NCBI RefSeq assembly: GCF_001787335.1
Contig: NZ_CP014674.1
Location: 876,501 to 940,500, forward strand
Direction: 5' to 3'
DNA length: 64,000 bases
From: Kozakia baliensis
Lineage (GTDB): Bacteria; Pseudomonadota; Alphaproteobacteria; Acetobacterales; Acetobacteraceae
Part shown: positions 16,233-25,716 of the stretch, piece after piece
Layout of the letters: every line of letters starts with the position of its first letter
Position numbering within the stretch: the stretch's first letter is position 1
The notes under the pieces: generated by a model
What the model was told of the DNA's origin: nothing
The model's database searches: none
What the model saw: only the letters and a program-made list of their open reading frames with translations
Translations under genes and position numbers: made by a program

Positions 16233-17554
16233 GCGCGCACGATATCGCCCAGGCCGTGCGTTCCGGTCAGCATTCCGCCGTCGGGATCGCTGAAGCCGCG
16301 CTTACAGATATCGCCGCGCGGGATGGCGCTTATCATTGTGTCACGCGCTCCCTTAGTGATCGTGCTCTTGCGGTGGCGGCGGAAGTGGATCGCGCCGTGG
16401 CAGAGGGGCGCGATCCCGGCCCGCTTGCAGGCGTGCCTTTCGGCATCAAAGATTTGTTCGATCTCAAAGGCGAAGTCACAACCGCTGGTTCCCGCGTGCT
16501 GCGCAACGATCCGCCCGCACTACGTGACGCCGTCCTCGTCCAACGCCTGATCGCTGCAGGCGCCGTGCCCATCGCTACGACGAACATGGACGAGTTCGCC
16601 TATGGCTTCGCCACCGACAACGCCCATTATGGCGTCACGCGCAATCCGCACGACCCGGAACGCCTGGCGGGTGGCTCCTCCGGCGGTTCAGCCGCTGGGG
16701 TCGCCGCAGGGTTGTTTCCGCTCGGTCTTGGGTCGGACACGAACGGTTCCATCCGCGTTCCCGCTTCGCTCTGCGGGGTCTGGGGTTTGCGCGCCACTCA
16801 AGGCCGCCTACCTGTAGAAGGCAGTTATCCTTTCGTCGCCAGCCTCGATACGGTCGGCCCTTTCGCCGGAACGCTCGGCGATTTGCGTCTTTGCTTCGAA
16901 GCGCTCGATGCCCGACCTCTCGCTTCGGTGGATGCGCGCCATCTACGGATCGCCCGCCTCGGGGGGTGGTTCATGGCCGACATGTCCGCGCCGATGGCGA
17001 AAGCGATGGACGCTCTGGCGGCTCATCTCGGCGCATCTGAGCTAATCGACTTGCCCGAAATAGCTCGTGCCCGCGCGGCGGCGTTCGTCATCAGTGCGGC
17101 GGAAGGCGGCGCGCTCCATCTCCCACGCTTGCGCCAGCGCGCCGATGAATACGACCCTGCCGTGCGCGACCGGCTTTTGGCAGGCGCGCTTCTCCCCGCG
17201 ACGCTGATCTTTCAGGCACAGAAACTGCGCAATTGGTTCCGGGCGCGGGTGCATGAAGCTTTTGCGGAGGTCGATGTTCTGATCGCCCCTGCCGTCGTGG
17301 GCGAAGCGCCGCGTTTCGATCAGCCCTTGATTGAAGTCGGCGGCAGCATGGTCTCTGCCCGCGCGAATTTGGGCCTTTACACGCAACCTTTGACGTTAGC
17401 GGGTTTCCCCGTTCTAACCGTCCCGCTCAAAGTGCCGGGACTGCCGCTCGGTGCGCAGCTGATCGCCAAACCAGGGCGAGAGGACATTCTGTTCGCGCTC
17501 GGCGATAGGCTCGAACGTGATGGCGTGGCGCAGGCGAGGGGCGTGAATAACTAA
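16229..17554 (+). CDS. AtzE/HpxY family amidase
   Basis: This 441-residue amidase-signature enzyme carries the Ser-cisSer-Lys triad: Lys in GVPFGIKDLFDLKG (about K72), the glycine/serine loop GGSSGGSAAGVAAG (about residue 150), and the nucleophile Ser in GSDTNGSIRVP (about S174). AtzE hydrolyses 1-carboxybiuret with AtzG as partner; paralogues in purine operons (HpxY) act on ureide-derived amides. The start MSAHDIAQAVRSGQ is set by the ATGA overlap with the AtzG-like gene, although the frame is open further upstream. Its substrate here is uncertain: oxalurate, oxamate or N-carbamoyl compounds are candidates from context. Confidence 0.87.
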   Translation: MSAHDIAQAVRSGQHSAVGIAEAALTDIAARDGAYHCVTRSLSDRALAVAAEVDRAVAEGRDPGPLAGVPFGIKDLFDLKGEVTTAGSRVLRNDPPALRDAVLVQRLIAAGAVPIATTNMDEFAYGFATDNAHYGVTRNPHDPERLAGGSSGGSAAGVAAGLFPLGLGSDTNGSIRVPASLCGVWGLRATQGRLPVEGSYPFVASLDTVGPFAGTLGDLRLCFEALDARPLASVDARHLRIARLGGWFMADMSAPMAKAMDALAAHLGASELIDLPEIARARAAAFVISAAEGGALHLPRLRQRADEYDPAVRDRLLAGALLPATLIFQAQKLRNWFRARVHEAFAEVDVLIAPAVVGEAPRFDQPLIEVGGSMVSARANLGLYTQPLTLAGFPVLTVPLKVPGLPLGAQLIAKPGREDILFALGDRLERDGVAQARGVNN

Positions 17555-19131
17555 TGCTCTATAGCGCGCGTTCCCGGCGGGGCATGGTCACGGCTCCCCA
17601 TCACCTCGCGGCGCAAGCCGGGTTGGATATTCTCAAGGCAGGGGGAAACGCGGTGGAGGCCGCCGTGGCGGTGGCCGCAGCACTGGCCGTGCTTTATCCG
17701 CACATGACTGGAATTGGCGGCGATGGGTTTTGGTTGATCCGCTGGCCGGATGGCAAGATGAACGCCATCGATGCGTGCGGACGCGCTGCGCATTTGGCGA
17801 CGCCAGCGCTTTATAATGGCTTGGAAAGTGTCCCTTGGCGGGGTGGTTTGGCCGCCAATACGGTGGCGGGCACCATTTCGGGTTGGGATGCCGCGCTGGC
17901 GCAAGCCGGAGGCGCCTTGCCGCTCTCCCGCTTGTTGCAAGACGCCATCGATTACGCCGAGCAAGGCATAGTGGTGACGGAGAGCCTCGCTGGGCTGCTG
18001 GCCATGCATCGACACGCGTTGCAAGAAGTACCGGGCTTCAGTGCGCTGTTCCTCCCTAACGGCGATATGCCGATTGCGGGCCAAACCATACGCAATCCCG
18101 CGCTGGGTCAGACATTGCGTCGTCTCGCGGAAGCTGGTTTGAGCGATTTCTACCAAGGGAAATTGGCGCGCAGTATCGCCGCGGATCTAGAGGCGGCAGG
18201 TTCGCCGGTGCGGGGGCGGGATTTGCAAATGCAACGCGCCGAAATGGCCGAGCCGCTTTCTGTTCGGCTTCAATCGGGCCTGTTCCATAATTGCCGCCCA
18301 CCGACTCAAGGCGCGGCTTCTCTGTTGATCCTGGCCCTGGCGGAACGTTTGGGCGTTACGGGAGCGGATACGCCCGAGGATATTCATAAATGGGTGGAAG
18401 CGACTAAGCTCGCCTTCCGATATAGGGATGCCGAGATTGCCGATCCGGCCATTATGCATGCCGATCCGCAAGCTTTGCTGGATGATGCGGCGGCGCTGGA
18501 TCGGATGGCGGCGAAAGCGGATTTGCAAACCGCTGCACCTTGGCCCCATCCACCGCAATTAGGCGATACGACATGGTTCGGTGTGATCGACGGAAATGGT
18601 TGTGCCGTCAGTATGATCCAGAGCCTGTATTTCGAGTTCGGTTCCGGCGTGGTGCTGCCGCAAACTGGGATTGTCTGGCAAAATCGCGGCGCAAGTTTCG
18701 ATCTGCGCCCCAATCTTCTGCGTAGCCTCGCACCGGGACGAAAGCCGTTTCACACGCTCAACCCGGCGATGGCGCATCTTAACGATGGCAGCACGCTGAG
18801 CTACGGCACGATGGGCGGGGAAGGGCAGCCGCAAACGCAAGCGGCTATCGTGGCGCGGGCGGTTCTTGCCGGTCAGGAATTGCAGGGCGCGATTACGGCC
18901 CCCCGTTGGCTGTTAGGGCGAACATGGGGCGACACCAGCACGAGCCTGAAGCTGGAATCGCGTTTCGACCCGGCGCTGATTGAAGCGTTGCGCCGAATGG
19001 GACATGAAGTGGAAATCCTAACGCCTTTCGCGACAGCCATGGGACATGCCGGAGCCTTGCGCCGTTATGCCGATGGAACGCTGGAAGGCGCTACGGACCC
19101 TCGCAGCGATGGTGCTGTCGCGGCTTGGTAG
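17554..19131 (+). CDS. gamma-glutamyltransferase family Ntn hydrolase, HpxW-like (oxamate amidohydrolase family)
   Basis: The protein has 525 residues and no signal peptide. It has the gamma-glutamyltranspeptidase fold: MVTAPHHLAAQAGLDILKAGGNAVEAAVA near the start, then the autoprocessing/nucleophile Thr in GDTTWFGVIDGNGCAVSMIQS (about T338), and GTMGGEGQPQTQA in the small subunit. The cytoplasmic location and neighbours match HpxW, described as an oxamate amidohydrolase, rather than periplasmic Ggt. Its ATG overlaps the amidase stop (TAATG). HpxZ (DUF3225), the usual fourth member, is absent. Confidence 0.82.
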   Translation: MLYSARSRRGMVTAPHHLAAQAGLDILKAGGNAVEAAVAVAAALAVLYPHMTGIGGDGFWLIRWPDGKMNAIDACGRAAHLATPALYNGLESVPWRGGLAANTVAGTISGWDAALAQAGGALPLSRLLQDAIDYAEQGIVVTESLAGLLAMHRHALQEVPGFSALFLPNGDMPIAGQTIRNPALGQTLRRLAEAGLSDFYQGKLARSIAADLEAAGSPVRGRDLQMQRAEMAEPLSVRLQSGLFHNCRPPTQGAASLLILALAERLGVTGADTPEDIHKWVEATKLAFRYRDAEIADPAIMHADPQALLDDAAALDRMAAKADLQTAAPWPHPPQLGDTTWFGVIDGNGCAVSMIQSLYFEFGSGVVLPQTGIVWQNRGASFDLRPNLLRSLAPGRKPFHTLNPAMAHLNDGSTLSYGTMGGEGQPQTQAAIVARAVLAGQELQGAITAPRWLLGRTWGDTSTSLKLESRFDPALIEALRRMGHEVEILTPFATAMGHAGALRRYADGTLEGATDPRSDGAVAAW

Positions 19132-19142
19132 GAAGGAACCTG

Positions 19143-20036
19143 ATGCAGCATTATCCACGCGATCTCATCGGCTACGGCGCAAATCCACCCGATGCGAAAT
19201 GGCCGGGCGGCGCGCGTATCGCCGTGCAATTCGTCCTGAATTACGAGGAAGGGGCCGAGAACAGCATTCTGCATGGCGATGCCGGATCGGAGGCGTTTCT
19301 TTCCGAAATGATTGGCACGCGTTCCATTCTCGGCGCGCGTAGCATGCAAATGGAAAGCCTTTATGAATATGGCTCCCGCGCTGGGTTCTGGCGTTTGCAT
19401 CGGTTATTTACCCAAGCGAATTTGCCGCTGACGGTGTTTGGCGTTGCGCTTGCGCTCGAACGCAATCCCGAGGCCGTGGCGGCCATGAAGGCAGCGAATT
19501 GGGAAATCGCCAGCCACGGTTTGCGCTGGATCGATTACCAGGACATTCCGGAAGAAGCGGAGCGAGAGCACATCCGGCAAGCCATCGCGCTGCATGCCGA
19601 AGTGACCGGCGAGCGTCCGCTCGGCTGGTATCAGGGCCGCACCAGCCCCAACACGGCGCGTCTGGTCGCGGAGGAGGGTGGATTTATTTATGACGCCGAT
19701 TCGTATGCCGACGATCTGCCCTATTACGATCGCACCCATGACCGGGCACAATTAATCGTACCCTATACGCTCGATGTGAATGACATGAAGTTCGCGGCGT
19801 TGAACGGATTCACGGAAGGCGAACAGTTCTTTCGCTACCTGCGCGACAATTTCGACATGCTTTATGAGGAAGGCGGCCGCATGATGTCGGTAGGGCTGCA
19901 TTGCCGTCTGGTCGGCAAGCCCGCGCGCGCCCGCGCCCTGCGACGTTTCCTGGCTTATGTGCGCGAACGCGAGGATGTCTGGGTTGCCACGCGGTTGGAC
20001 ATCGCCAAACACTGGTTGGAGACGCATCCGGCATGA
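19143..20036 (+). CDS. puuE: allantoinase PuuE
   Basis: The 297-residue protein is of the polysaccharide-deacetylase fold that defines PuuE, the metal-independent allantoinase unrelated to AllB. Diagnostic stretches include YPRDLIGYGANPPDAKWPGGARIAVQFVLNYEEGAE, EIASHGLRWIDYQ and GWYQGRTSPNTARLV. It converts (S)-allantoin to allantoate. The start at 19143 is preferred because TAGGAAGGA lies directly upstream; the frame also opens 18 bp earlier. It is followed by uraD with an ATGA overlap. No allantoate amidohydrolase is in the window. Confidence 0.92.
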   Translation: MQHYPRDLIGYGANPPDAKWPGGARIAVQFVLNYEEGAENSILHGDAGSEAFLSEMIGTRSILGARSMQMESLYEYGSRAGFWRLHRLFTQANLPLTVFGVALALERNPEAVAAMKAANWEIASHGLRWIDYQDIPEEAEREHIRQAIALHAEVTGERPLGWYQGRTSPNTARLVAEEGGFIYDADSYADDLPYYDRTHDRAQLIVPYTLDVNDMKFAALNGFTEGEQFFRYLRDNFDMLYEEGGRMMSVGLHCRLVGKPARARALRRFLAYVREREDVWVATRLDIAKHWLETHPA

Positions 20037-20527
20037 TCGACGCTGCGTCCGAAGAAGCATTCGTCGCCCGCTTTGGCGATTTATACGAACATTCGCCTTG
20101 GATCGCGCGCGAGGCGTGGCGTGCGCGCCCGTTCGCCGATGCCGATGCGTTTCTGGCGGCCCTTTCCGCCGTGGTGCGACGTTCGGGGGAGGAGAAGCAA
20201 CGCGCGCTCGTGCAGGCGCACCCCGAATTGGCGCGCAAATTCGGCGTCGATTCCGAACTCGGGCGTCTTTCAGCGTCCGAGCAGGCCGGGGCAGGGCTGG
20301 ATCGGCTGTCACCTGAGGAATTCACCCAATTTCGTGCGCTCAACGATGCTTACCGCGCGCGCTTCGATATGCCATTCGTCATTTGCGTGCGTAAAGCCGA
20401 TAAGGCGAGTATTCGAAGCGAATTGGAGCGGCGCCTAGCGCAATCGCCAAAAGAGGAACTTGAGGAAGCCTTGCGCCAGATCGATCAGATTGCGGCGTTG
20501 AGATTGAAGGACAAGTTGGCATCATGA
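20033..20527 (+). CDS. uraD: OHCU decarboxylase
   Basis: The 164-residue protein decarboxylates 2-oxo-4-hydroxy-4-carboxy-5-ureidoimidazoline to (S)-allantoin. Seen are the FGDLYEHSPWIAREAW start, the catalytic-His region QAHPELARK, the helix FRALNDAYRARFDMPFVICVR and the ERRL..E..EAL..I..IA..RL ending, all typical of UraD. The start ATG overlaps the puuE stop (ATGA) and the gene ends in an ATGA overlap with uraH. Together with uraH and puuE it makes three consecutive steps from 5-hydroxyisourate to allantoate. Confidence 0.92.
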   Translation: MIDAASEEAFVARFGDLYEHSPWIAREAWRARPFADADAFLAALSAVVRRSGEEKQRALVQAHPELARKFGVDSELGRLSASEQAGAGLDRLSPEEFTQFRALNDAYRARFDMPFVICVRKADKASIRSELERRLAQSPKEELEEALRQIDQIAALRLKDKLAS

Positions 20528-20856
20528 CGACACTTTCCACTCATGTTCTCGATACCGCGAAGGGCTGCCCCGCAGCGGGTGTGACGGTCCGTTTGTTGCA
20601 CGACGATCGGGTTGTGTTCGACGGCGTGACGAACCAGGATGGCCGTTGTCCTGAATTGCGTGAGATCGCACTGCCTTCCGGCGTTTATCAACTGGAATTC
20701 GCGGCAGCAGCGTATTTCCACGCGCAAGGCATGAAGCTTGCGGAACCCCCGTTTCTCAATGTGATCCCAATCGTTTTCGGCCTGGGAAACGAGGGGCATT
20801 ATCACGTTCCGCTTTTACTTTCCCCCTATGGATATTCCACCTATCGCGGGAGCTAG
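20524..20856 (+). CDS. uraH: 5-hydroxyisourate hydrolase (transthyretin-related)
   Basis: The protein has 110 residues. The conserved N-terminal LSTHVLDTAKGCPAAGVTVRL carries the catalytic His, the middle has a conserved Arg (GRCPELR), and the C-terminus ends in YSTYRGS, the hallmark tetrapeptide YRGS of HIU hydrolases. It hydrolyses 5-hydroxyisourate, the product of urate oxidation, to OHCU. There is no signal peptide, so it is cytoplasmic. It is the last gene of the operon. It requires a urate-oxidising enzyme, which is not obvious here. Confidence 0.93.
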   Translation: MTTLSTHVLDTAKGCPAAGVTVRLLHDDRVVFDGVTNQDGRCPELREIALPSGVYQLEFAAAAYFHAQGMKLAEPPFLNVIPIVFGLGNEGHYHVPLLLSPYGYSTYRGS

Positions 20857-20979
20857 CGCGCCTTCTATTTGCGAGTGTGTTTCATATCTGTTCGCAAGTT
20901 TCGTCCCAATAATTATTTGATGAAACATTGCGTCATCACGGCGTTGTGGTCGCAGGTCTACGAAAAAGGATGACAGAAA

Positions 20980-21543
20980 ATGGCCACCGATACGGAAAAC
21001 ACCTTTCTTACCGATGTGAACATGCTGCGCGAGCGTGCAAAACAATCACTCGATAACGGTGCGCTCATGCCGAGCTATAAAGGCGACGTGCAGAAGACGA
21101 TCGATTTGTTGCAATCTGTGGTTGCTACGGAGTTGGTCTGTGTGCTGCGCTATACGATGAACTCGATCTCGGTCGAGGGTCTGACGAGCGAAAGCGTCGG
21201 CGCGGAATTCGCCGAACACGCCAAGGACGAGCGCAAGCATATGCTGGGAGCGGCGGAACGTATCGATCAACTCGGCGGCGTGCCGAACTTCGATCCGGAA
21301 GGCTTGGCGAGCCGTTCGGCCACCGAATATGGCAAGGCTGGCACGTTGATCGATATGGTAAAGCAAAATCTCATCGCAGAACGCGTCGTGATCGAACATT
21401 ACCAAGAACTGATCCGCTATTTCGGCGACAACGATCCTACGACGCGCATCATGCTGGAAGGCTTCCTTGCGGAAGAAGAAGATCATGCAACCGACATGCA
21501 CGATCTGCTCGTTGCGCATGAAGGCAAGCCTTTTCTTTCGTAA
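20980..21543 (+). CDS. ferritin-like (bacterioferritin/Dps-related) protein
   Basis: This 187-residue helical protein has ferritin-type carboxylate/His pairs: ATELVCVLRYTMNS, EFAEHAKDERKHMLGAAERI (ExxxH), ERVVIEHYQELIRYF and LAEEEDHATDMHDLL (ExxH). Spacing fits a four-helix di-iron bundle of the bacterioferritin-like group. It probably stores iron or protects against peroxide in the cytoplasm. It has its own upstream region of about 120 bp and ends in a strong bidirectional terminator. Confidence 0.85.
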   Translation: MATDTENTFLTDVNMLRERAKQSLDNGALMPSYKGDVQKTIDLLQSVVATELVCVLRYTMNSISVEGLTSESVGAEFAEHAKDERKHMLGAAERIDQLGGVPNFDPEGLASRSATEYGKAGTLIDMVKQNLIAERVVIEHYQELIRYFGDNDPTTRIMLEGFLAEEEDHATDMHDLLVAHEGKPFLS

Positions 21544-21562
21544 GGCGACTTCTCTGCATCAA

Positions 21563-21587
21563 AAAGCCGGGTCTATCGCCCGGCTTT
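21563..21587. terminator. bidirectional rho-independent terminator
   Basis: AAAGCCGGG and CCCGGCTTT form a perfect 9-bp stem with a 7-nt loop, with A/T-rich runs on both sides. It sits between the convergent ferritin-like and DUF4175 genes. Confidence 0.85.
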
Positions 21588-21597
21588 CTTTGTTGTT

Positions 21598-24327
21598 TCA
21601 GTAAGATTTCAGCAGTCGGTCCAGATAGTCCAATTCGCTCTGCGGGCGGGTTCGGTCTGAATCGCGATGGCGCAATTCGCGTTCGATCTCGCGAGCGCGG
21701 TCTCGGGAATTGGCTTCGGGAATCTGGCCATCTGTATCCATGTCCTGATTGCCCTTGCCTAGTTTGCGGCCCAACGGATCGCGGTCCGACTTTTTATCCT
21801 GCTGCGCTTCGTCGCCCTCATCGTCCTGATCGCCGCCGTTTTTTCCAGCTTTCGCAGCACCTTGGCTATGGCCGCCTTTCCCCATGGTCGGCAAAAGAGC
21901 GATCGGCCCGCCGCCATGCGATTTGCCTTTCTGCGCTTGGCTCATTTGCTGGCCAGCTTCCGCCAGATCCTTCAAAACTTGCTGCTCCGCCGCCTGCGCT
22001 TCGATATCCTGCGCATGGGAAAGCGCATGACGCACTTTCTTCATATCGGCGTCGGCTTTGGTTAGCCCTTCGAGATTTTTGCCGGTCAGCGTTTTTACAT
22101 CGTCATTGAGAAGCCGATCGACACGATGCAGCGCGCGTTGGGTTGCATGATCGTCACGGCGTTGATCGTCCTGCGCGGCTTGCGTGGCGGGATCGAGCGG
22201 AGAAGGAGTGACGTCCTGCGGTAGTGGCGCTTCTTGCTGTTGCGTCTGTTCCATTCCTGGCGGGGGCTTGAGGCCCAACCGGCGCAGCAATTCGGAGGTC
22301 GGCATATTGGCCAGATCCTGCCCGCCCGCAGCATCGGCGTTCTGATCGTTCTCGGACAATATTCTTTGCTTCGCACCGAGGCGCGATTGAACGTGATCGA
22401 GAAGTTTGGTCTGGTTTTTCACCAAATCGCGCAAGGCGCCTCGTTGCGCCTGTGCTTCCGCCTGGGCCTGGAGTTGCTTGGCGATATTGGCCAAATCCTC
22501 CGGCGTGGCGTTGCGCATGCGCTCGGTCATGCTTTCCAGTTCCTGGAGGCGGCGCATGGCGTCTTCTCCATGACCATTGGCGGCATCGGATTGCAACCGC
22601 CGCATCAGACGTGAAAGCGCGTCGTCGGAATCGCTTCCATTCTGGCCCATATCGGGCATCGCGCCGCCTTCCATCATCGCGCGTTGCATGAGCGATTGCA
22701 GGCGGCGGCTGAGCGCCTCGCGCAAGGTGGTCATGCGCCGGGCCAGTTCTTCCTGCTCCTCAGTGGTGTGGCCCGCGCGGCCGAGTTGCCGCATGTGGTC
22801 GAGTTGCGCCTGCACGGCGGCTTGCGCTGCACGAATATCGAGATTGGCCAAGGCTGTTTCCCGGTCTTCTCGGCGGATGTCTTCCAAATAGAGCGCCACG
22901 GCCCAGGTCAGGCCGAGTGTTTGCTCCTTCGCATCCGGAACATCGGGATCGGTCAACATGCTCGCAGCAAGATCGAGCGTGAGAATCGCGCCGGTTTCTT
23001 GCGAGGGAAGCGCTTCAGTCAAAGCTCGCAGATCGTCCGACGCCGCCAGGCGATTTTCTTCGCCCAACCCAAGGCGGTGACGCAGCGCTACCAGGGCTTT
23101 GGCGATCGGATCATGAAAGACCCGTTCAGGCAGTTTGAACGTTGAGGCTTGGCTGCGCGCATGGAGGCCACTGGCGCTGGTGGCGAACAATGTGGCTTCC
23201 ACTTCTTCTCCCGCCCAAGAATCGGCAGAGAGATCGGGCGTCGCTACGCCATGGGCCTGATGCGGTCGTCCGTTCAACGGGATCGGCACGCGCAGTACGC
23301 GGGGGTCGTTTCCTTTTTTTAGCCGGATTTCGGCCTGAAGTTCCGTGATGCCATGCGCTTGGGCGACTTTCCAGGGTAGCGTCGTGCGCCAGCCGTCCTT
23401 TTCCTGTCCCGGCTTTCCTTCCCAGGCGACATCGGGGGCGAGGTCGGGCTGCACGGAGAGGTGCCAATCCGCGACGGTGCGCCCGCGTGCCCGAACCAGC
23501 AAATCGCCGCTGCCATTGAGGATGCCGTGCAGGGTCCAGCTTTTGCGATCGAGCGCATGCGCGTCCGGACGACCAATATCCGTGCCCGTCAAATAAGGTG
23601 CGCTGGAAACGCCGGTGATCGTTGCGGTAAGGCGCGCGCCTTGCGGAATGCTGGCATTGCCGTGGCGGCCTTCGAGGAAAACAGGCGCGCCGGGGGCATA
23701 ATCCGGCAGATCGATCCAAGCCTGAATTTGCGGTAACGGAACATCGGCGTCGTCGGTGCCGGGCACGAACGCGGCATAGAGGCGAGATGGCGCGGAACTG
23801 CCGGCAATCGCACCGGCTGCGAGCAAGACCGCGCCGAGCACCACCCAACCGATGCGCTCTTTCGATTTCAGGCGCGGATGCGGCCAACCGGTGCGCAGAT
23901 TGCCGATTTGCGCGGCGACGCGCGCGGCATGTTGTTTCCAAACGCTGTCATGCCCCGGCTCGGCAGGATGATCGTGCAGCGTCAGTAAAGGTTGAAACGG
24001 CAGATGCGAGGCGCGCTCGATTCGCTGATCGATCTGTAAAGGTGTCGGGCGGGGCAGGCGCGCGAGACCGCGGATGGCGAGTGCGATGGCGCTGGACGCC
24101 ACCCCGGCCAATAGAAGCGCATGAAGACTATCCGGCAGGCTCTGCGGTAAGCGGACAAGGCCCGCCAAAGCATAGCCACCCACCATGGCCACCGGCAAAC
24201 GCAACGCGGGCCAAGCATTCTCCGCCAGCAAAACCCAACGTGCGCGCCGCCGTGCACGTGAAAGGCGCGAACCTAAGGGAAGCAGGTTTTTGACGTTGCT
24301 CGGTTGCGTCGCGGGTGCTGTCGTCAT
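21598..24327 (-). CDS. TIGR02302/DUF4175 family protein
   Basis: The 909-residue protein is alphaproteobacterial in distribution. The N-terminus has hydrophobic segments (PVAMVGGYALAGLV, LLLAGVASSAIALAI, GWVVLGAVLLAAGAIAG), then an Ig-like periplasmic region (LPQIQAWIDLPDYAPGAPVFL). The long C-terminal half is Gln/Met/Ala-rich coiled coil, ending in a charged RELRHRDSDRTRPQSELDYLDRLL. Its biochemical role is unknown; envelope association is likely. The start at 24327 overlaps the lysA stop by 4 bp (ATGA), which fixes it. In many relatives the gene follows lysA in the same way. Confidence 0.85.
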   Translation of the reverse strand: MTTAPATQPSNVKNLLPLGSRLSRARRRARWVLLAENAWPALRLPVAMVGGYALAGLVRLPQSLPDSLHALLLAGVASSAIALAIRGLARLPRPTPLQIDQRIERASHLPFQPLLTLHDHPAEPGHDSVWKQHAARVAAQIGNLRTGWPHPRLKSKERIGWVVLGAVLLAAGAIAGSSAPSRLYAAFVPGTDDADVPLPQIQAWIDLPDYAPGAPVFLEGRHGNASIPQGARLTATITGVSSAPYLTGTDIGRPDAHALDRKSWTLHGILNGSGDLLVRARGRTVADWHLSVQPDLAPDVAWEGKPGQEKDGWRTTLPWKVAQAHGITELQAEIRLKKGNDPRVLRVPIPLNGRPHQAHGVATPDLSADSWAGEEVEATLFATSASGLHARSQASTFKLPERVFHDPIAKALVALRHRLGLGEENRLAASDDLRALTEALPSQETGAILTLDLAASMLTDPDVPDAKEQTLGLTWAVALYLEDIRREDRETALANLDIRAAQAAVQAQLDHMRQLGRAGHTTEEQEELARRMTTLREALSRRLQSLMQRAMMEGGAMPDMGQNGSDSDDALSRLMRRLQSDAANGHGEDAMRRLQELESMTERMRNATPEDLANIAKQLQAQAEAQAQRGALRDLVKNQTKLLDHVQSRLGAKQRILSENDQNADAAGGQDLANMPTSELLRRLGLKPPPGMEQTQQQEAPLPQDVTPSPLDPATQAAQDDQRRDDHATQRALHRVDRLLNDDVKTLTGKNLEGLTKADADMKKVRHALSHAQDIEAQAAEQQVLKDLAEAGQQMSQAQKGKSHGGGPIALLPTMGKGGHSQGAAKAGKNGGDQDDEGDEAQQDKKSDRDPLGRKLGKGNQDMDTDGQIPEANSRDRAREIERELRHRDSDRTRPQSELDYLDRLLKSY

Positions 24328-25649
24328 TGTGTCTCCAGCCAATCGGGCAACATTTCGCCCGTCCACAACGCATCCACGGGTTGGCGTGCGCGGATTTGCT
24401 GCCACTGGCCGTTCTCGACCATGGCCTGAGCGGCAAAAGGGCGTGAGTTGTAGGTTGAACTCATGACCGCGCCATAAGCGCCGCTATCGAGGATGGCGAC
24501 GACATCGCCCGGTTGCAAGGCGGGAAGTGGTCGCGCGGTCGCAAAGACATCGCTGCTTTCACACACAGGGCCGACAACGGTCTGAGGCACGAGATCGGCA
24601 TGGGCGCGTTCGGGAGAGAGCGGAACGATGCCATGCCATGAACCGTAAAGGCTGGGGCGTGCGAGATCGTTCATCGCCGCGTCCAGAATAAGAAAATTCG
24701 GAACGCCCTCGGGCTGATGTTTGGTGTCGATCACGGATGTCAGAAGAACGCCCGCCGGGGCGGCCAGCCATCGACCCGGCTCAATGGCGAGGCGCACATC
24801 CAAATCGCCGAGCGTTTCGCGGATGGCTCCCGCCAGCGCCGAAGGCGGCGGGGCGAGTTCGTCACGATAGCGAATGCCGAGGCCGCCCCCGCAATCGACC
24901 GTTTCGACGCTTAAACCTTGCGCCCGCAGCGTGCGCACCATCTCTGCCACGCGCGCATAAGCGGCTTTGAAGGGGGCGGGGCTGAGAATCTGGCTCCCGA
25001 TATGCGTGGCGAGGCCGATCGGTTCGATTCCCGGCAGGGCGGCGGCTTCGGCATAGATAGCGGGGACGCGTTCCCAATCGATGCCGAATTTATCCCCCGC
25101 GCGGCCGGTGCTGATCTTGTCATGCGTGCCCGCATCGATATCGGGATTAACCCGCAATACGACACGCGCGGTCAAATCGAGATGTTGCGCCACGCTGGAA
25201 AGGCGGCGCAGTTCCTCGACGCTTTCGATGTTGATCTGTCCGATGCCATGGCGCAGGGCCAACGTCAGTTCGGCGTTGGTCTTGCCGACGCCTGAGAACA
25301 CGATATGCGCGGGGTCGATTCCCGCATGAACCGCGCGCAGGAACTCTCCTCCGCTGACGACATCCGCGCCGCAGCCTTCCTCTCGCAGCACCGTCAAGGT
25401 GGCGAGATGATCGTTAGCTTTCATCGCATAATGCAGCGCGACATCCAAACCGGCCTGGACGAAGGCGTGATGCAGGTTCCGCGTGCGCCGCCGTAGCGTT
25501 CCCGCGCCCGTAATCCAACAGGGCGTGCCGAGCCGCTCGGCAATCAGATGCAGTGGCACGTCTTCGAAAAGGAGGCCGTCCTGCACATCCATACGAAGAG
25601 AAGGGCGGGAGGCGAGCAAGCTGAGCGTGTCTGGGTCCGGGCGTGTCAT
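24324..25649 (-). CDS. lysA: diaminopimelate decarboxylase
   Basis: This 441-residue fold-type III PLP enzyme converts meso-diaminopimelate to lysine, the last step of lysine synthesis. Visible are the PLP Lys in LHYAMKANDHLATL, GADVVSGGEFLRA, the conserved VNPDIDAGTHDKISTG, GGGLGIRY and the active-site CESSDVFA from the partner subunit. The start MTRPDPDTL is preferred; an upstream in-frame start adds 12 residues. It is translationally coupled to the DUF4175 gene. The usual upstream partner pair argH-lptM is about 25 kb away on the same strand. Confidence 0.94.
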   Translation of the reverse strand: MTRPDPDTLSLLASRPSLRMDVQDGLLFEDVPLHLIAERLGTPCWITGAGTLRRRTRNLHHAFVQAGLDVALHYAMKANDHLATLTVLREEGCGADVVSGGEFLRAVHAGIDPAHIVFSGVGKTNAELTLALRHGIGQINIESVEELRRLSSVAQHLDLTARVVLRVNPDIDAGTHDKISTGRAGDKFGIDWERVPAIYAEAAALPGIEPIGLATHIGSQILSPAPFKAAYARVAEMVRTLRAQGLSVETVDCGGGLGIRYRDELAPPPSALAGAIRETLGDLDVRLAIEPGRWLAAPAGVLLTSVIDTKHQPEGVPNFLILDAAMNDLARPSLYGSWHGIVPLSPERAHADLVPQTVVGPVCESSDVFATARPLPALQPGDVVAILDSGAYGAVMSSTYNSRPFAAQAMVENGQWQQIRARQPVDALWTGEMLPDWLETQ

Positions 25650-25716
25650 GGCGTATAGATTACCGAGGCATGGGGGCGCTTCCAAGGAGAAGCATCGCCG
25701 ATATAGGGTGGTTTTT

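Noticed and set aside
21563-21587. Possible start of a repeat element or CRISPR-like hairpin
   Set aside because: A single hairpin with flanking A and T runs between convergent genes is a simple terminator. No repeat array with spacers was seen anywhere in the window.
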